From: a virus
Direction: 5' to 3' (one strand)
Length of the DNA stretch: 63,462 nt
Virus record (IMG/VR): IMGVR_UViG_3300021185_002499
Location: 1 to 63,462 of that record
Of this stretch, positions 1 through 8,576 are shown piece by piece. The notes beneath the pieces are model-generated. The model was not told where the DNA came from and did no database searches. It saw nothing but the letters and a program-made list of their open reading frames with translations. Each line of letters begins with the position of its first letter. The first letter of the stretch is position 1. Position numbers and translations under genes: made by a program.

Positions 1-473
1 GCACGTTCTGTAACGACATCACTTGGAATATCTACGTTTCTTTCTGACTTTCTAATTACATACCAATCAGTTGGTTTTAATAACCTTCCTGCTTCTTCGT
101 TTACTGCTTTCTTCTTATCTGACTTTAGTTCGTCAATATCGTAATTGTTTTCAGTAGTTACGTTATAGGTTGGATTTCCATCACTATCTAGTACAGCATC
201 TCCATTGTCATCTACAATAGCTGTAGATACGTCGTAAGTAGAAGCGAAGTCAATATCTACTACTGGATAGGTAAATACGCTGTTATCAGCATCCCACTCA
301 ATAGCACCTAACCTTTGACTTATATTATCGTAAGATGGCTTTACAACATCGTAAAAACCAAATGAGGCATGATTCGCTTTCCTGAAGTTTAAGTGCAAAC
401 CATTATCATCTCTCCATACACTTGGAAGTCTTCTATAAGTTTTAATTGTACCGTTAAAATCTTTTGCTTTCAT
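1..473 (-). CDS. Partial tail-fibre-associated protein (3' end outside window)
   Basis: An open frame starts at the ATG at 473-471 and runs off the left edge of the window after 157 residues without a stop. The visible C-terminal part has a run of Lys/Glu-rich helix followed by LLKPTDWYVIRKSER and IPSDVVTER. Segments of this kind end many phage tail-fibre assembly-type and DUF4376-like proteins (family impression, not searched). The gene is the last visible member of the minus-strand fibre cluster, one base from the gene that ends at 475. Function beyond fibre-associated is not known. Confidence 0.75.
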   Translation of the reverse strand, partial: MKAKDFNGTIKTYRRLPSVWRDDNGLHLNFRKANHASFGFYDVVKPSYDNISQRLGAIEWDADNSVFTYPVVDIDFASTYDVSTAIVDDNGDAVLDSDGNPTYNVTTENNYDIDELKSDKKKAVNEEAGRLLKPTDWYVIRKSERNVDIPSDVVTER

Positions 474-474
474 A

Positions 475-795
475 TTATGTTGCTTCTTGAGATATTGTAG
501 CCCACTGTTCTGTAGAGCCGTTAGTTGATGTTACTTGTATTAAATTGCTTACTGTACCGTCATAAGTTCCTGCAGCAATTTTTACTGAGCTAGGGAAAGT
601 TAAAGCAAAGTCTCCTGTTATTACTAAGTCCTTAACCATTCCAGTTGAAACATTTGTAAAAGTTAATGTTGCGTCTGCAGTAAGTGTTTTAGTAAATACC
701 TGAGCAGCTGAGAAATCAACAGCAGAAGCACTCATTGCTTCAATGGTTGTGAACTCATCTCCAAGTACTCCGCTTGATATTTTAGTTAATGCCAT
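475..795 (-). CDS. Small tail-fibre-like beta-structure protein
   Basis: A 106-residue protein rich in Thr, Ser, Val and Ala, with the alternating pattern of a beta-stranded virion appendage. Its body (an SAAQVFTKTLTADATLTFTN type of repeat, ending WATISQ) resembles the C-terminal part of the 478-residue fibre gene at 11484-12920, which ends YIYTISQA. The two may share one module. It sits in the fibre cluster with 10 bases to the upstream gene. No enzyme motif was seen. Confidence 0.7.
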   Translation of the reverse strand: MALTKISSGVLGDEFTTIEAMSASAVDFSAAQVFTKTLTADATLTFTNVSTGMVKDLVITGDFALTFPSSVKIAAGTYDGTVSNLIQVTSTNGSTEQWATISQEAT

Positions 796-805
796 TTTTA
801 TTTAT

Positions 806-1177
806 TTATTGTGTTATTAAATCCCAACTTGTTGTTTCTTCATTCCAGGTGTACGGTTGCCCATCATCTGGATAAGCTGTAGGAGCTTCCCATAAGCAGC
901 TAGTTTCGTTTAACATCCAGCTATCATATGGCTTTGGCGGAATAAAAGCATCACGAGTTTCATCGTATGTATACCCTATGCCAGCATAGTTTTTTCTAAA
1001 AGCAACACCTCCGTCTGAATGAACTCCGCCATTTGTATTGAAAGATGTTCTTTTACAAACTTGTTCTCTTATGTTTCCATAATGAATCTCCCAGTTTATA
1101 ACCCCGTCTGTTTCGTCTTTACCTACTATCACTTCGGTAACGATGTTTTGCATATTTAAAAAAGCGTAGTGTGCCAT
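806..1177 (-). CDS. Conserved phage structural protein, Trp/Tyr-rich
   Basis: A 123-residue protein that begins with a beta-stranded MAHYAFLNMQNIVTEVIVG segment. It continues through a conserved-looking core with RTSFNTNGG, FRKNYAGIGYTYD and FIPPKPYDSWMLNE, and ends with WNEETTSWDL. From memory, proteins with this core are common as unnamed genes beside tail fibres in marine cyanophages and related phages. The fibre-cluster position agrees with a virion or fibre-accessory role. Exact function unknown. Confidence 0.75.
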   Translation of the reverse strand: MAHYAFLNMQNIVTEVIVGKDETDGVINWEIHYGNIREQVCKRTSFNTNGGVHSDGGVAFRKNYAGIGYTYDETRDAFIPPKPYDSWMLNETSCLWEAPTAYPDDGQPYTWNEETTSWDLITQ

Positions 1178-1179
1178 AA

Positions 1180-2370
1180 TTAACTAAATGATATATTCCC
1201 TGTTCCTGCTGTGAAAGTTGTTACTTTGTAAGTTCCATCTGTGGATGTACTTCCTGTTAATCCAGACCCTATAGTGACTGCGTGCGTATTGGGATAGCGG
1301 ATAATTACAACTCCCGATCCTCCAGATCTTGCTACTGTTGAATTTTGCTCACCACCCCCAGCTCCTCCACCTGTGTTTGGAGTTCCGTTGGCAGCGTTAT
1401 TTTGAGCATTACCCGTTCCACCAGTTCCTCCTCCTCCGGAGCCACCAGATCCACCAGTGCTATAATAACCACCGCCACCACCACCGCCAGCATATGTGAC
1501 AGATGATCCAGTAATTGAAACAGCTAAACCAGCCCCTCCAACACCTCCTTGACTTGGATTGCTACCTCCAGACGAGTTACCACCAACAGCACTAGCACCA
1601 CCACCACCAGTACCAGCAACGGCTCCTGTATCTGGACCACCAGCATAACCTTGATCAGCGGTGCCTGAACCAGGTGTGTAAGATCCACTATTACCTCTAC
1701 CTACTCCTCCTCCAGATCCTCCTGCAGCACCATTTCCAACTCGATGTCCGCCACCACCGCCTATTGATGTTATTGTAGAAAAAACAGAATTAGATCCATT
1801 CAATGCACTGCCACCAGATGATACTACACCTGCGCCTCCAGCACCCACTGTAACTGTATAATTTGTTGCTGCTAATAAGCCTAAAGATGTTTCAACATCA
1901 GCACCTCCTCCAGAACTTGATCCATAAGACGTACGCAAACCTCCTGCTCCACCACCTCCACTTATGTCACTTGTTGCGCCAGCACCACCAGCAACCACTA
2001 AATAATCAGTATCTATAGACGTAGGAGCAATATCTTGTGATGTCCAGCCTTTTGTAACGTCTTGATATATAAGAGCTACTGTGGCATTGTTTATTATGCA
2101 TGCATAATTTTCTGTTGCTCCTTGAATCTTTTCAGAGCCATTTGCAGCCAGTATAATTTTATTAGTTGCAAATGTACCAGCATAATCTTGTATAACTATT
2201 TCAGTACCTACAGTACCTATAGGTAGAGTGACTGTGATTTCAGCGCTAGTCGTGTTAACAAAATAACCTTTACCAGCTTCTGCAGTAAAGTTAGCTGTCT
2301 TAATAGTGCTATCCCAATCTGTGCCAAAAGACGCGTCAATTAATTCTTTCTTTATTTTAGTTTGAGACAT
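1180..2370 (-). CDS. Glycine-rich tail-tip adhesin-like protein
   Basis: A 396-residue protein. Residues 1 to about 125 are an ordinary beta-rich head. From about residue 127 it turns into long Gly-rich stretches (repeated GGGGAGG, GGSGGGG and similar blocks separated by short polar segments), and it ends in a compact VVIIRYPNTHAVTIGSGL-type tail. Gly-rich repeats of this kind form polyglycine-II bundles in phage receptor-binding proteins such as T4-like gp38 adhesins, so host recognition is the likely role (inference). The smaller Gly-rich gene at 2732-3397 may be a companion. Confidence 0.75.
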   Translation of the reverse strand: MSQTKIKKELIDASFGTDWDSTIKTANFTAEAGKGYFVNTTSAEITVTLPIGTVGTEIVIQDYAGTFATNKIILAANGSEKIQGATENYACIINNATVALIYQDVTKGWTSQDIAPTSIDTDYLVVAGGAGATSDISGGGGAGGLRTSYGSSSGGGADVETSLGLLAATNYTVTVGAGGAGVVSSGGSALNGSNSVFSTITSIGGGGGHRVGNGAAGGSGGGVGRGNSGSYTPGSGTADQGYAGGPDTGAVAGTGGGGASAVGGNSSGGSNPSQGGVGGAGLAVSITGSSVTYAGGGGGGGYYSTGGSGGSGGGGTGGTGNAQNNAANGTPNTGGGAGGGEQNSTVARSGGSGVVIIRYPNTHAVTIGSGLTGSTSTDGTYKVTTFTAGTGNISFS

Positions 2371-2372
2371 AT

Positions 2373-2720
2373 TTAAGGTTTAGTAGGTTTTGTATCTGGA
2401 AAGTTATCTGTTGATGGCCAGTCTCTTAATTCTTGTCTGTAAGTCATCCAAGCCGCGTGATTTGGATAATCTGTTAATGGAACAATTGAATCAGTAATTT
2501 TAATTTCACTGTTTCTCCAGGAACGAGCCATTTCCTCTGTTTCTTCACTGGTTTGCACAGGGTGACTCCAGCCATTTGTTTCGCTGTAAATATCACCAAA
2601 TCCAAATCCTTCCGGTACTTCAATCCAATTTCCATTAAAACCAGAAATGTATATTTCTTCTACATTTTGTAAACCTGATACTTTCCCGTTTGCTATTTTT
2701 CCATATGTCTTTATTGCCAT
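2373..2720 (-). CDS. Tail-fibre assembly/chaperone-like small protein
   Basis: A 115-residue protein with a beta-stranded N-terminus (MAIKTYGKIANGKVSGL) and a C-terminal helix followed by YRQELRDWPST and a Pro/Lys tail. A small protein ending in a YRQxLRDWP-type motif next to an adhesin is a common layout for tail-fibre assembly proteins. It lies between two Gly-rich adhesin-like genes with gaps of 2 and 11 bases. Assignment rests on motif and context only. Confidence 0.65.
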   Translation of the reverse strand: MAIKTYGKIANGKVSGLQNVEEIYISGFNGNWIEVPEGFGFGDIYSETNGWSHPVQTSEETEEMARSWRNSEIKITDSIVPLTDYPNHAAWMTYRQELRDWPSTDNFPDTKPTKP

Positions 2721-2731
2721 AATTAAGTTTT

Positions 2732-3397
2732 TTAATAAAATAAAATAATTGCTCCATCACTTCCTTCAAATGCACCATAGGCTACGGTCATACCGCCAGA
2801 ACCTCCAACACCAAAACCATGAGCAACCCTACTGTTACCACCCATCCACGCGTAGGCATAGGATGCGTTATTCAGTCTAAACTCCCCGGCAGATGCACCC
2901 GCACCATAGCCATTAACCCCAGGCCCCGCCGATGCACCATATTGATATTTAGTTCCTGCAGTAGCTCCAAAACCTGAGCCATTATGACCATCCGCGGTTG
3001 TTAAAGACAAACCTCCTGTAATTGTTGATTGAAGTGCCGCCCCTGTAGCATTATAGTCATAACCTGCTGAGCCATTAACAGTATTTACAGCATGACCTAC
3101 TCCAGGTGTTAGTATTAGGTTAGTTGCTGCAGTTACTATGGTTGTAATTCCTTGAATTATCATACCACCGGAAGCACCCATGTCATTGTCGTTACTCATT
3201 CCACCGCCTCCTACTAGGAAATATCCTAATGAAGCGCCATCCTCTAAACCTAAATCAGTCGCGGGATTAACAGTGTAACTTGCTGCATTATTATAATCTG
3301 CATCATCTAAACCTCTAGCTGTAGTGTATTTTAAACGTTTTGTAAATCCTCCGCCACCACCGCCTGCTGCTGGAAAAAAATCTGATAAATTTGCCAT
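2732..3397 (-). CDS. Glycine-rich tail-tip protein
   Basis: A 221-residue protein with an N-terminal run of Gly (AAGGGGGGF), then beta-rich segments with many Gly and Ala residues, and a C-terminus ending DGAIILFY. Hydrophobic C-termini like VVIIRY and AIILFY are shared with the neighbouring Gly-rich gene at 1180-2370. It is likely a second adhesin or fibre-tip component. No catalytic motif was seen. Confidence 0.7.
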   Translation of the reverse strand: MANLSDFFPAAGGGGGGFTKRLKYTTARGLDDADYNNAASYTVNPATDLGLEDGASLGYFLVGGGGMSNDNDMGASGGMIIQGITTIVTAATNLILTPGVGHAVNTVNGSAGYDYNATGAALQSTITGGLSLTTADGHNGSGFGATAGTKYQYGASAGPGVNGYGAGASAGEFRLNNASYAYAWMGGNSRVAHGFGVGGSGGMTVAYGAFEGSDGAIILFY

Positions 3398-3409
3398 ATT
3401 ATATTTATT

Positions 3410-5206
3410 TTATGCTGCCGTACCTTCTACGCCAATTAATATCCACCCTTCTGCTGCTCCTGAGTAAATCATTTCAAAACCAGCATTTAATTTGTCTAAT
3501 GTTAAATCTGCCGCAGCACCCATTATTTTATTTCCATTTCTTGCTATAGTCGCGGTAGCTACACCACTTCTATTTGATATTTTTATACTATCTCCAGTGC
3601 TAGGAGAGCTTGGAAGAGTTAAAGTGCAAGTTCCTGTTAAAACGTATAGCTTACCAACCGTAGCTGCTGTATCTGAAGATATAACACTAACTGAGTATTT
3701 AGCATCATTAGCATTACCTAATATTGCTGTGCTAGAAGTCGTCATAACCTCTATGCTATACCCATTTTGTGGCGCGGTTAAAAAAGTTAATGAAGTGCCG
3801 CTTATACTATAAGTTGATTTTTCCTGATACACACCCTGTATAAATACCATAGTGTTATTTTCATCAGATATTGTTTCTGACAAAGTAAACGCTGTAGTAG
3901 AGCCATTACCTGTAAATTGATTTGAAGAATTAGTCGAATAGTCAACCGTCTTTAAATGAACTACCTCTATGTTCGATCCATTTGGTGGTGCTGTTGAAAA
4001 CGTTATAGTTTTACTAGATGTAGTATAGTTGTTTTTTGATTGATAAACACCATCAATATATATTTGAGTGTTGTTTTCATTCGTTATAGTCAACGCTAGA
4101 TCAAACGTAGTATCTGAACCATCACCTGTAAAGGTTTCTGTGTTTATAGCCGCTGCTAAAGAAGTTATATGAATAAGCTCAATACTTATGCCAGTAGGAG
4201 GTGCGGTCGAAAAGGTAACAGTACTTCCTGATGTAGTATAATTATCTTTACTTTGATAAACACCATCAAGATACACTTGAACATTATTTTCTGAAGTTAT
4301 TGTAGAAGTTGTATTAAACGTTGTATCTGAATTGTCACCAGTATATACGTTTTTCTCTATAGTAAGAGCACCACCGCCGCCACCACCAGAACCTGCAATT
4401 GCACCCCACTCGGTGGTATATCCTTCGAATTGATCGTCATCACTATTATAACGAAGCATTCCTGCAATACCCGTAGGTCGCTGAGCCTCAGTACCCGCTG
4501 GTATTTTTATTGCGTCGGTAGCATTGATATCTACAGATACACCAGGTGTTGTATCGTTTATACCTAATCTACTGTTTGTTTCATCTAAGTGAATAACAGT
4601 AGACGTAACTGTATTGCTATCACCAACCCATATTTTCCCAGAAGGTAAGTTAGGTACATCATTTGTTCTTAAAATAGCAGAAACTACCAAAGATCCATTT
4701 GAAGCATGCACTCTCGCTACTTTAGCTATGTTTTGTATTAAAGCTGTGCCTGTTGGTTTTGCAAGGGTTAATCCTCCTCCAGATTTAACGTAAACAGTAT
4801 CATTAGATGAAGCCGAAGTTCCATCAATAGTTGTTGTAGCTAAACCTTCTAAAAGGCCACTTTGGACACAAAAACCTTCAGCATCATCAGCTAGGGTACT
4901 TTCTAATAAACCTAAACAAGGCATTGTGGAAGATGTAGCTGAATTAGCTGGAGCAATTTCTATTTTTCCAGAAGCGCCTACTGATCCTGTTACATATACC
5001 GGTGTTCCTTTTAGTATTTGAGATCCAGATGCATTTTTTACAGGAATATGAACGCTTTCAGAAGAATCAGCACTTGATGCAACCGCACTTCCAAACGTCA
5101 GGTTTCCATTACCATCAGTTACTATTGCCTGTCCATCAGATCCATCGTTATCAGGAAAAGTGTAGGCGTCATTTATTCTTATATTATTTAAATAACGACT
5201 TGCCAT
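3410..5206 (-). CDS. Tail fibre protein with three tandem beta modules
   Basis: A 598-residue fibre protein. The N-terminus (MASRYLNNIRIND) matches the style of the next gene (MAINYLNNIDLNK), which suggests a common virion-anchoring head. After a Gly-rich hinge (about residue 275), three tandem modules follow. Each has TGDGSDTTF-like, ENNTQIYIDGVYQ-like and ITFSTAPPNG-like segments. The C-terminus is a beta module ending EGWILIGVEGTAA. Such repeats are typical of trimeric phage fibres. Confidence 0.8.
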   Translation of the reverse strand: MASRYLNNIRINDAYTFPDNDGSDGQAIVTDGNGNLTFGSAVASSADSSESVHIPVKNASGSQILKGTPVYVTGSVGASGKIEIAPANSATSSTMPCLGLLESTLADDAEGFCVQSGLLEGLATTTIDGTSASSNDTVYVKSGGGLTLAKPTGTALIQNIAKVARVHASNGSLVVSAILRTNDVPNLPSGKIWVGDSNTVTSTVIHLDETNSRLGINDTTPGVSVDINATDAIKIPAGTEAQRPTGIAGMLRYNSDDDQFEGYTTEWGAIAGSGGGGGGALTIEKNVYTGDNSDTTFNTTSTITSENNVQVYLDGVYQSKDNYTTSGSTVTFSTAPPTGISIELIHITSLAAAINTETFTGDGSDTTFDLALTITNENNTQIYIDGVYQSKNNYTTSSKTITFSTAPPNGSNIEVVHLKTVDYSTNSSNQFTGNGSTTAFTLSETISDENNTMVFIQGVYQEKSTYSISGTSLTFLTAPQNGYSIEVMTTSSTAILGNANDAKYSVSVISSDTAATVGKLYVLTGTCTLTLPSSPSTGDSIKISNRSGVATATIARNGNKIMGAAADLTLDKLNAGFEMIYSGAAEGWILIGVEGTAA

Positions 5207-5215
5207 AATTTTTTA

Positions 5216-6238
5216 TTAATCTATTTTAGTAACGAGCACCTTTATATCTCCTGAAGCAGGCGCGGTCGCAAATGTTATCGTAGCTGTATCTACGGTTGTT
5301 CTAACTACATCAGCATATACTGTGTCGTAAGAACTTGTGTCGTATAATTGTATAATAACGTCTCTTGTGTTTAAACTATGCGTAACTGTTATTGCTGTTG
5401 TTGAGCCATCTCCAATTGATCCGCTCCAACTTCTTGCAGCTAATCCAGAAGCTGTAACTGCTCGAGTTGTATCTGTACCGGCAAGAGCCTCAGCATCAGT
5501 TGCTAATTCAACAATACCTTCTGAAGTAGTGGTGGCTGAATTTATTGCGCCAGCTGTAGATATATCACCATATGTGGTTCCATCATTAGTTAACTGCCAT
5601 TTATCTGTTGATTCATTCCATCTAATGGCTACATTAGTAGAATCTCCTCTTTCGACCTCAATACCTGCATTCTCTGTAGGTACTGCTGCACTGTTGTTAT
5701 TTAAGACAATGATGTTATCGTCAACAGATAATGTTTCTGTATTAATAATGGTTTGCGTACCAGAAACTGTTAGATTACCATCTACTGTTACATTACCGCT
5801 AAACTGCATTGTATCACCAGAATCTGTACCTATTGTTATAGTTTCATCAGCTGTGCCACTCGTAGACTCTAGGTTTGATAATAAACTAAGCATTTTAGCA
5901 TTATCAATAAATCCATCTACAAAATCATATATTTGATCACCTGTAGCTAAACCTGTACCTCCATTTGTAACAGCACCTGTAGTAACCGCTATACTTGGAT
6001 TTGGTCCCGCTGAGTCTGTTATGGTAATAATATCACCACTTGTAGTAGTTACACTTTTAATATCACCGGACGCGTCAATCCAGTTTGTTCCGTCGTAAAA
6101 ATAAACTTTATTGTCTGTAGAGTTGTAATACACTTGACCTGCTTGAGGAGAACCAGGTGCGGTTGCCAAAACATGAAGCTTTGCATTCTGCAACTCATTC
6201 TTGTTAAGATCAATATTGTTTAAATAATTTATTGCCAT
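5216..6238 (-). CDS. Tail fibre protein
   Basis: A 340-residue fibre protein. It has the YLNNIDLNKNEL head, a module with AGQVYYNSTDNKVYFYDGTNW that is widespread in phage fibres, a middle part rich in Asp/Thr/Ser, and a C-terminal beta module (ITVTHSLNTRDVIIQLYD). The last module resembles the small protein at 6245-6583 (NISHTLGKFPSVTVVDSSD). It is part of the fibre cluster, with short gaps either side. Confidence 0.8.
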   Translation of the reverse strand: MAINYLNNIDLNKNELQNAKLHVLATAPGSPQAGQVYYNSTDNKVYFYDGTNWIDASGDIKSVTTTSGDIITITDSAGPNPSIAVTTGAVTNGGTGLATGDQIYDFVDGFIDNAKMLSLLSNLESTSGTADETITIGTDSGDTMQFSGNVTVDGNLTVSGTQTIINTETLSVDDNIIVLNNNSAAVPTENAGIEVERGDSTNVAIRWNESTDKWQLTNDGTTYGDISTAGAINSATTTSEGIVELATDAEALAGTDTTRAVTASGLAARSWSGSIGDGSTTAITVTHSLNTRDVIIQLYDTSSYDTVYADVVRTTVDTATITFATAPASGDIKVLVTKID

Positions 6239-6244
6239 TTTGTT

Positions 6245-6583
6245 TTAATTTAGGTATGCTTTGCCTGAAAACGCAGAAGCGAATGTTAATGTTATTGAGC
6301 TATTGCTATTGTAAAGTATTTCGCCAACCACTACGTTATCTGAACTATCGACTACAGTAACTGATGGAAACTTTCCTAGAGTGTGAGATATATTCCATGT
6401 AGTCGCTGCCACTCCTTGTTGAAATGTTGTTGTAGAAGCGTTAAAAGTTGCGTTGCTTTCAAACCAACTAAGCATCGAGCTTAATGGGTAATTTTTTGTT
6501 ATATTATTGGATACGTCAGTACCTATAAGTTCATCATTTCCGCTTATTACCGTATCTACGGTATACTTTGATATTCTAGCCAT
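6245..6583 (-). CDS. Small fibre-like protein
   Basis: A 112-residue protein. I start it at the ATG at 6583 (MARISKYTVD) rather than a longer frame that would run into the holin gene; this leaves an 8-base overlap with that gene's 3' end. The C-terminal half (TWNISHTLGKFPSVTVVDSSDN) is a beta module also seen at the end of the 340-residue fibre, so this may be a free-standing copy of that tip domain. Virion role inferred. Confidence 0.7.
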   Translation of the reverse strand: MARISKYTVDTVISGNDELIGTDVSNNITKNYPLSSMLSWFESNATFNASTTTFQQGVAATTWNISHTLGKFPSVTVVDSSDNVVVGEILYNSNSSITLTFASAFSGKAYLN

Positions 6584-7043
6584 TCTTATTGTCTTTTTTA
6601 ACAGCAGAACCAAAATAATATCCAAATATACTTAAAGCAACACCTTCTACGATTCCAATCATATGAATAAATATTTCTTTATTCGTTTCAGGAACCTCTG
6701 TAGTTACTACTGTATATACTAAAAAACCAAACGCAGCTAATCCAACAATACCTGTTAATGTCATCATCCAGTCTCTACCACCAGATGCAACAATAGCAGC
6801 TTCGCGTTTTCTAGCTGAATCTCTATCCTCCACTTCTAAACGATAAAGTTCAACAAGCTGGTCATGAGCTGCTGCTTTTTCATCATCTGTCATATCAGGA
6901 TCACCATCAATAAGATTTTTAAGCACACCCATCATACCACTATCTGGTAAAAATTTAGATGCACCTTTAACAACACCAGGCAAAACACCCGTAAGTATCT
7001 TGCCTAGCCCTGTATCTTTAAAAGGTTTTTTAGTTTCTTCCAT
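6576..7043 (-). CDS. Holin, GTA/3TM-type
   Basis: A 155-residue protein. The N-terminal half is amphipathic and helical. A charged ELYRLEVEDRDSARKREAA segment (about 66-83) precedes two membrane spans at about 93-113 and 124-145, with a Lys-rich end. The acidic/basic helix just before the spans is characteristic of the GTA-holin (3TM) family. It lies in the lysis block, one base overlapping the gene at 7043 and close to the M15 endolysin. Expected role: making inner-membrane lesions at lysis. Confidence 0.75.
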   Translation of the reverse strand: MEETKKPFKDTGLGKILTGVLPGVVKGASKFLPDSGMMGVLKNLIDGDPDMTDDEKAAAHDQLVELYRLEVEDRDSARKREAAIVASGGRDWMMTLTGIVGLAAFGFLVYTVVTTEVPETNKEIFIHMIGIVEGVALSIFGYYFGSAVKKDNKNG

Positions 7044-7321
7044 TATTTTTTCTTTCTACCTGCTCTAGTTTTACCCGCTGCAGCTGCTGGTAGATCACCT
7101 AATTGGTTTCCAACTTCTTTAACCGCTGCTCCAACGTCTTTCATTTCTTGAACTACTCGCTCAGCTCTTGTTTTGATTTCAGCAACTGCGTCTTCTGCAG
7201 CATCAGCAATCATGTCTTTATCTGCATCTTTAATTTTACCTGTATACATATATACTAGGTAAAAGTTTAATAAGATTGATAAAATGCAAATAGCGATTAG
7301 TGTAATAGTTAGTGTAGTCAT
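7043..7321 (-). CDS. Membrane-anchored coiled-coil protein (lysis accessory)
   Basis: A 92-residue protein with an N-terminal membrane span (about 3-25, TLTITLIAICILSILLNFYL), then a long charged helix with coiled-coil character and a basic tail ending GRKKK. It abuts the holin gene. A single N-terminal anchor with a helical ectodomain is the layout of an inner-membrane spanin or a small accessory holin. No lipobox partner was found, so spanin is only a possibility. Confidence 0.65.
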   Translation of the reverse strand: MTTLTITLIAICILSILLNFYLVYMYTGKIKDADKDMIADAAEDAVAEIKTRAERVVQEMKDVGAAVKEVGNQLGDLPAAAAGKTRAGRKKK

Positions 7322-7336
7322 AATATAAAATTTAAA

Positions 7337-7672
7337 TTAACAATTCCATCTTCTACGAGCCGCTTTACCTCTTTCGCCGGTCCAGCCTTTTGATCTCGCA
7401 CAAAATGATTTTCTTCTTTTAGCAGCTTTACTTCCTGGCTTTAATTCGCTAGGAGGTGTTGTTACAGCTGTTTTTAATTTACTGCCAGGATTATCTCTTC
7501 TGTATTTAGCAGTACCTTTTTTTGTCATACCACCACCTGCAGCCGCACCTGTACCAGTTGGCTTTGCTTCGTTGTAGTATCCTAATGATTTCTTTTTAGA
7601 TGGTGCTGGCGGCTTAGCTTTTTTTAATGGGCTGCCTGATTGCTGCACTATTGATGTAATTGGCTTATGCAT
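7337..7672 (-). CDS. Basic DUF6321-like protein
   Basis: A 111-residue, strongly basic protein. The C-terminal half (GMTKKGTAKYRRDNPGSKLK, then SKAAKRRKSFCARSKGWTGE, ending RRRWNC) matches what I know as the DUF6321 family of phages and large DNA viruses. The N-terminus carries SPLKK and Pro/Lys-rich stretches. High charge and virion-gene context suggest nucleic-acid binding, perhaps in packaged DNA, but the family has no established function. It overlaps the endolysin 3' end by 8 bases. Confidence 0.75.
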   Translation of the reverse strand: MHKPITSIVQQSGSPLKKAKPPAPSKKKSLGYYNEAKPTGTGAAAGGGMTKKGTAKYRRDNPGSKLKTAVTTPPSELKPGSKAAKRRKSFCARSKGWTGERGKAARRRWNC

Positions 7673-8129
7673 CTGTAATGTTTATGTATTTAGTTCTTCC
7701 GTTTTCTTTAATAGCTTTTAATACGCGCATTCTATTTTTACCTAAACGGTAACTTGCGTGTACCCAAGCAGGATTGTTATCATCTCCAAACTCCCATATA
7801 AGCTGATCAAATTCTAATTTATCTTTAATATAATTAAAAAAGTCAGCATTAGTTGCTTTGCTATACACGTCGTCAATATCAATTGCTTCCCCCTCGCAAT
7901 GCTGTGAGCTAGAGGATCCTCCAATAGCTTTGTTAAGTTCAGGCGATCTATAAAAAGAAGAAACATATATCTGTTCACCAAAATGATTTCTCAAAGGTTC
8001 AAATATATGTTCTGCGGTAATTTGCATGGTAATTAACGTTTCATTGTCAGGCATATTGTTTATACTCAGCCTTTGAGCCGTATTAGAGCGTACAGCCTCT
8101 TTTAAGGAGATATGTTCGCTAATGTTCAT
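7665..8129 (-). CDS. Endolysin, peptidase M15-type
   Basis: A 154-residue protein. It starts at 8129 (MNISEHISLK), because an earlier in-frame ATG would overlap the small zinc-ribbon gene that stops at 8131. The zinc-peptidase signature SSFYRSPELNKAIGG, then SSQHCEGEAIDID (ligands His77 and Asp84) and WVHASY (His124), is that of M15 D-Ala-D-Ala or L-Ala-D-Glu peptidases. It should cleave cell-wall peptide bridges at lysis, after the holin encoded downstream. No signal peptide, so it depends on the holin. Confidence 0.85.
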   Translation of the reverse strand: MNISEHISLKEAVRSNTAQRLSINNMPDNETLITMQITAEHIFEPLRNHFGEQIYVSSFYRSPELNKAIGGSSSSQHCEGEAIDIDDVYSKATNADFFNYIKDKLEFDQLIWEFGDDNNPAWVHASYRLGKNRMRVLKAIKENGRTKYINITDA

Positions 8130-8130
8130 A

Positions 8131-8250
8131 TTACTTCTTGTCACCTCTTTTAGAGCAACCACAGCTTCCTATGGGCTTCATACAGCTGTCACATACCTTA
8201 CTCATTGGTCGTTTTTCTGCGTGTACTTTTTTTGTGATAGGTAAATCCAT
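8131..8250 (-). CDS. Tiny zinc-ribbon-like protein
   Basis: A 39-residue reading frame from ATG 8250. It contains CDSCMKPIGSCGC, four cysteines spaced as in a small zinc knuckle, and a basic C-terminus. Its stop is one base from the endolysin start at 8129 and its start is two bases from the stop of the 107-residue gene, so it fills the gap exactly. Function unknown; zinc binding is inferred from the Cys pattern. Confidence 0.6.
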   Translation of the reverse strand: MDLPITKKVHAEKRPMSKVCDSCMKPIGSCGCSKRGDKK

Positions 8251-8252
8251 AA

Positions 8253-8576
8253 TTATTTTTTCTTTTGTTTGTTGTATGCTTCTTTTTCCCAGGGTAAATT
8301 TTTAGCTCCTTCTTTCATAGAGCTACGTGGATATTTTTTTCCCTTCCAATATACAAAATCATCATCATAAGATAAATCGCCACGCTTTATTTGATCAACA
8401 TGAACTTTCTCGTGACTTATAGCTATCTTTTGCTGTATAGGTGAAAGCTTTTTGTTAATCACAATAGTGCCGTCATTTAATGTTTCGCCATGAACATCCC
8501 CTGCTAAATTTTTTTTAACAATAACCGGTTCTCCTTTTATAAGAGAATCAACATTGCTTTTCATTTTGTATCCCAT
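8253..8576 (-). CDS. Small HExxH metallopeptidase-like protein
   Basis: A 107-residue protein. It has an HEKVH motif at residues 55-59 in the context KIAISHEKVHVDQIKRGD, and a downstream PWEKEAY (Glu97 or Glu99) that could supply the third zinc ligand as in minimal gluzincins. No signal peptide. Located in the lysis/chaperonin block, its start overlaps the stop of the upstream gene (TAATG). It could process virion or host proteins; the substrate is unknown. Confidence 0.65.
   Translation of the reverse strand: MGYKMKSNVDSLIKGEPVIVKKNLAGDVHGETLNDGTIVINKKLSPIQQKIAISHEKVHVDQIKRGDLSYDDDFVYWKGKKYPRSSMKEGAKNLPWEKEAYNKQKKK

Noticed and set aside
1180-2370. Gly-rich adhesin as a target of a diversity-generating retroelement
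   Set aside because: No reverse transcriptase gene and no template/variable repeat pair was seen anywhere in the window.
5337-5936. Plus-strand frame of about 200 codons opposite the 340-residue fibre gene
   Set aside because: The minus-strand frame has clear fibre modules; the plus-strand product has no motif and no leader.
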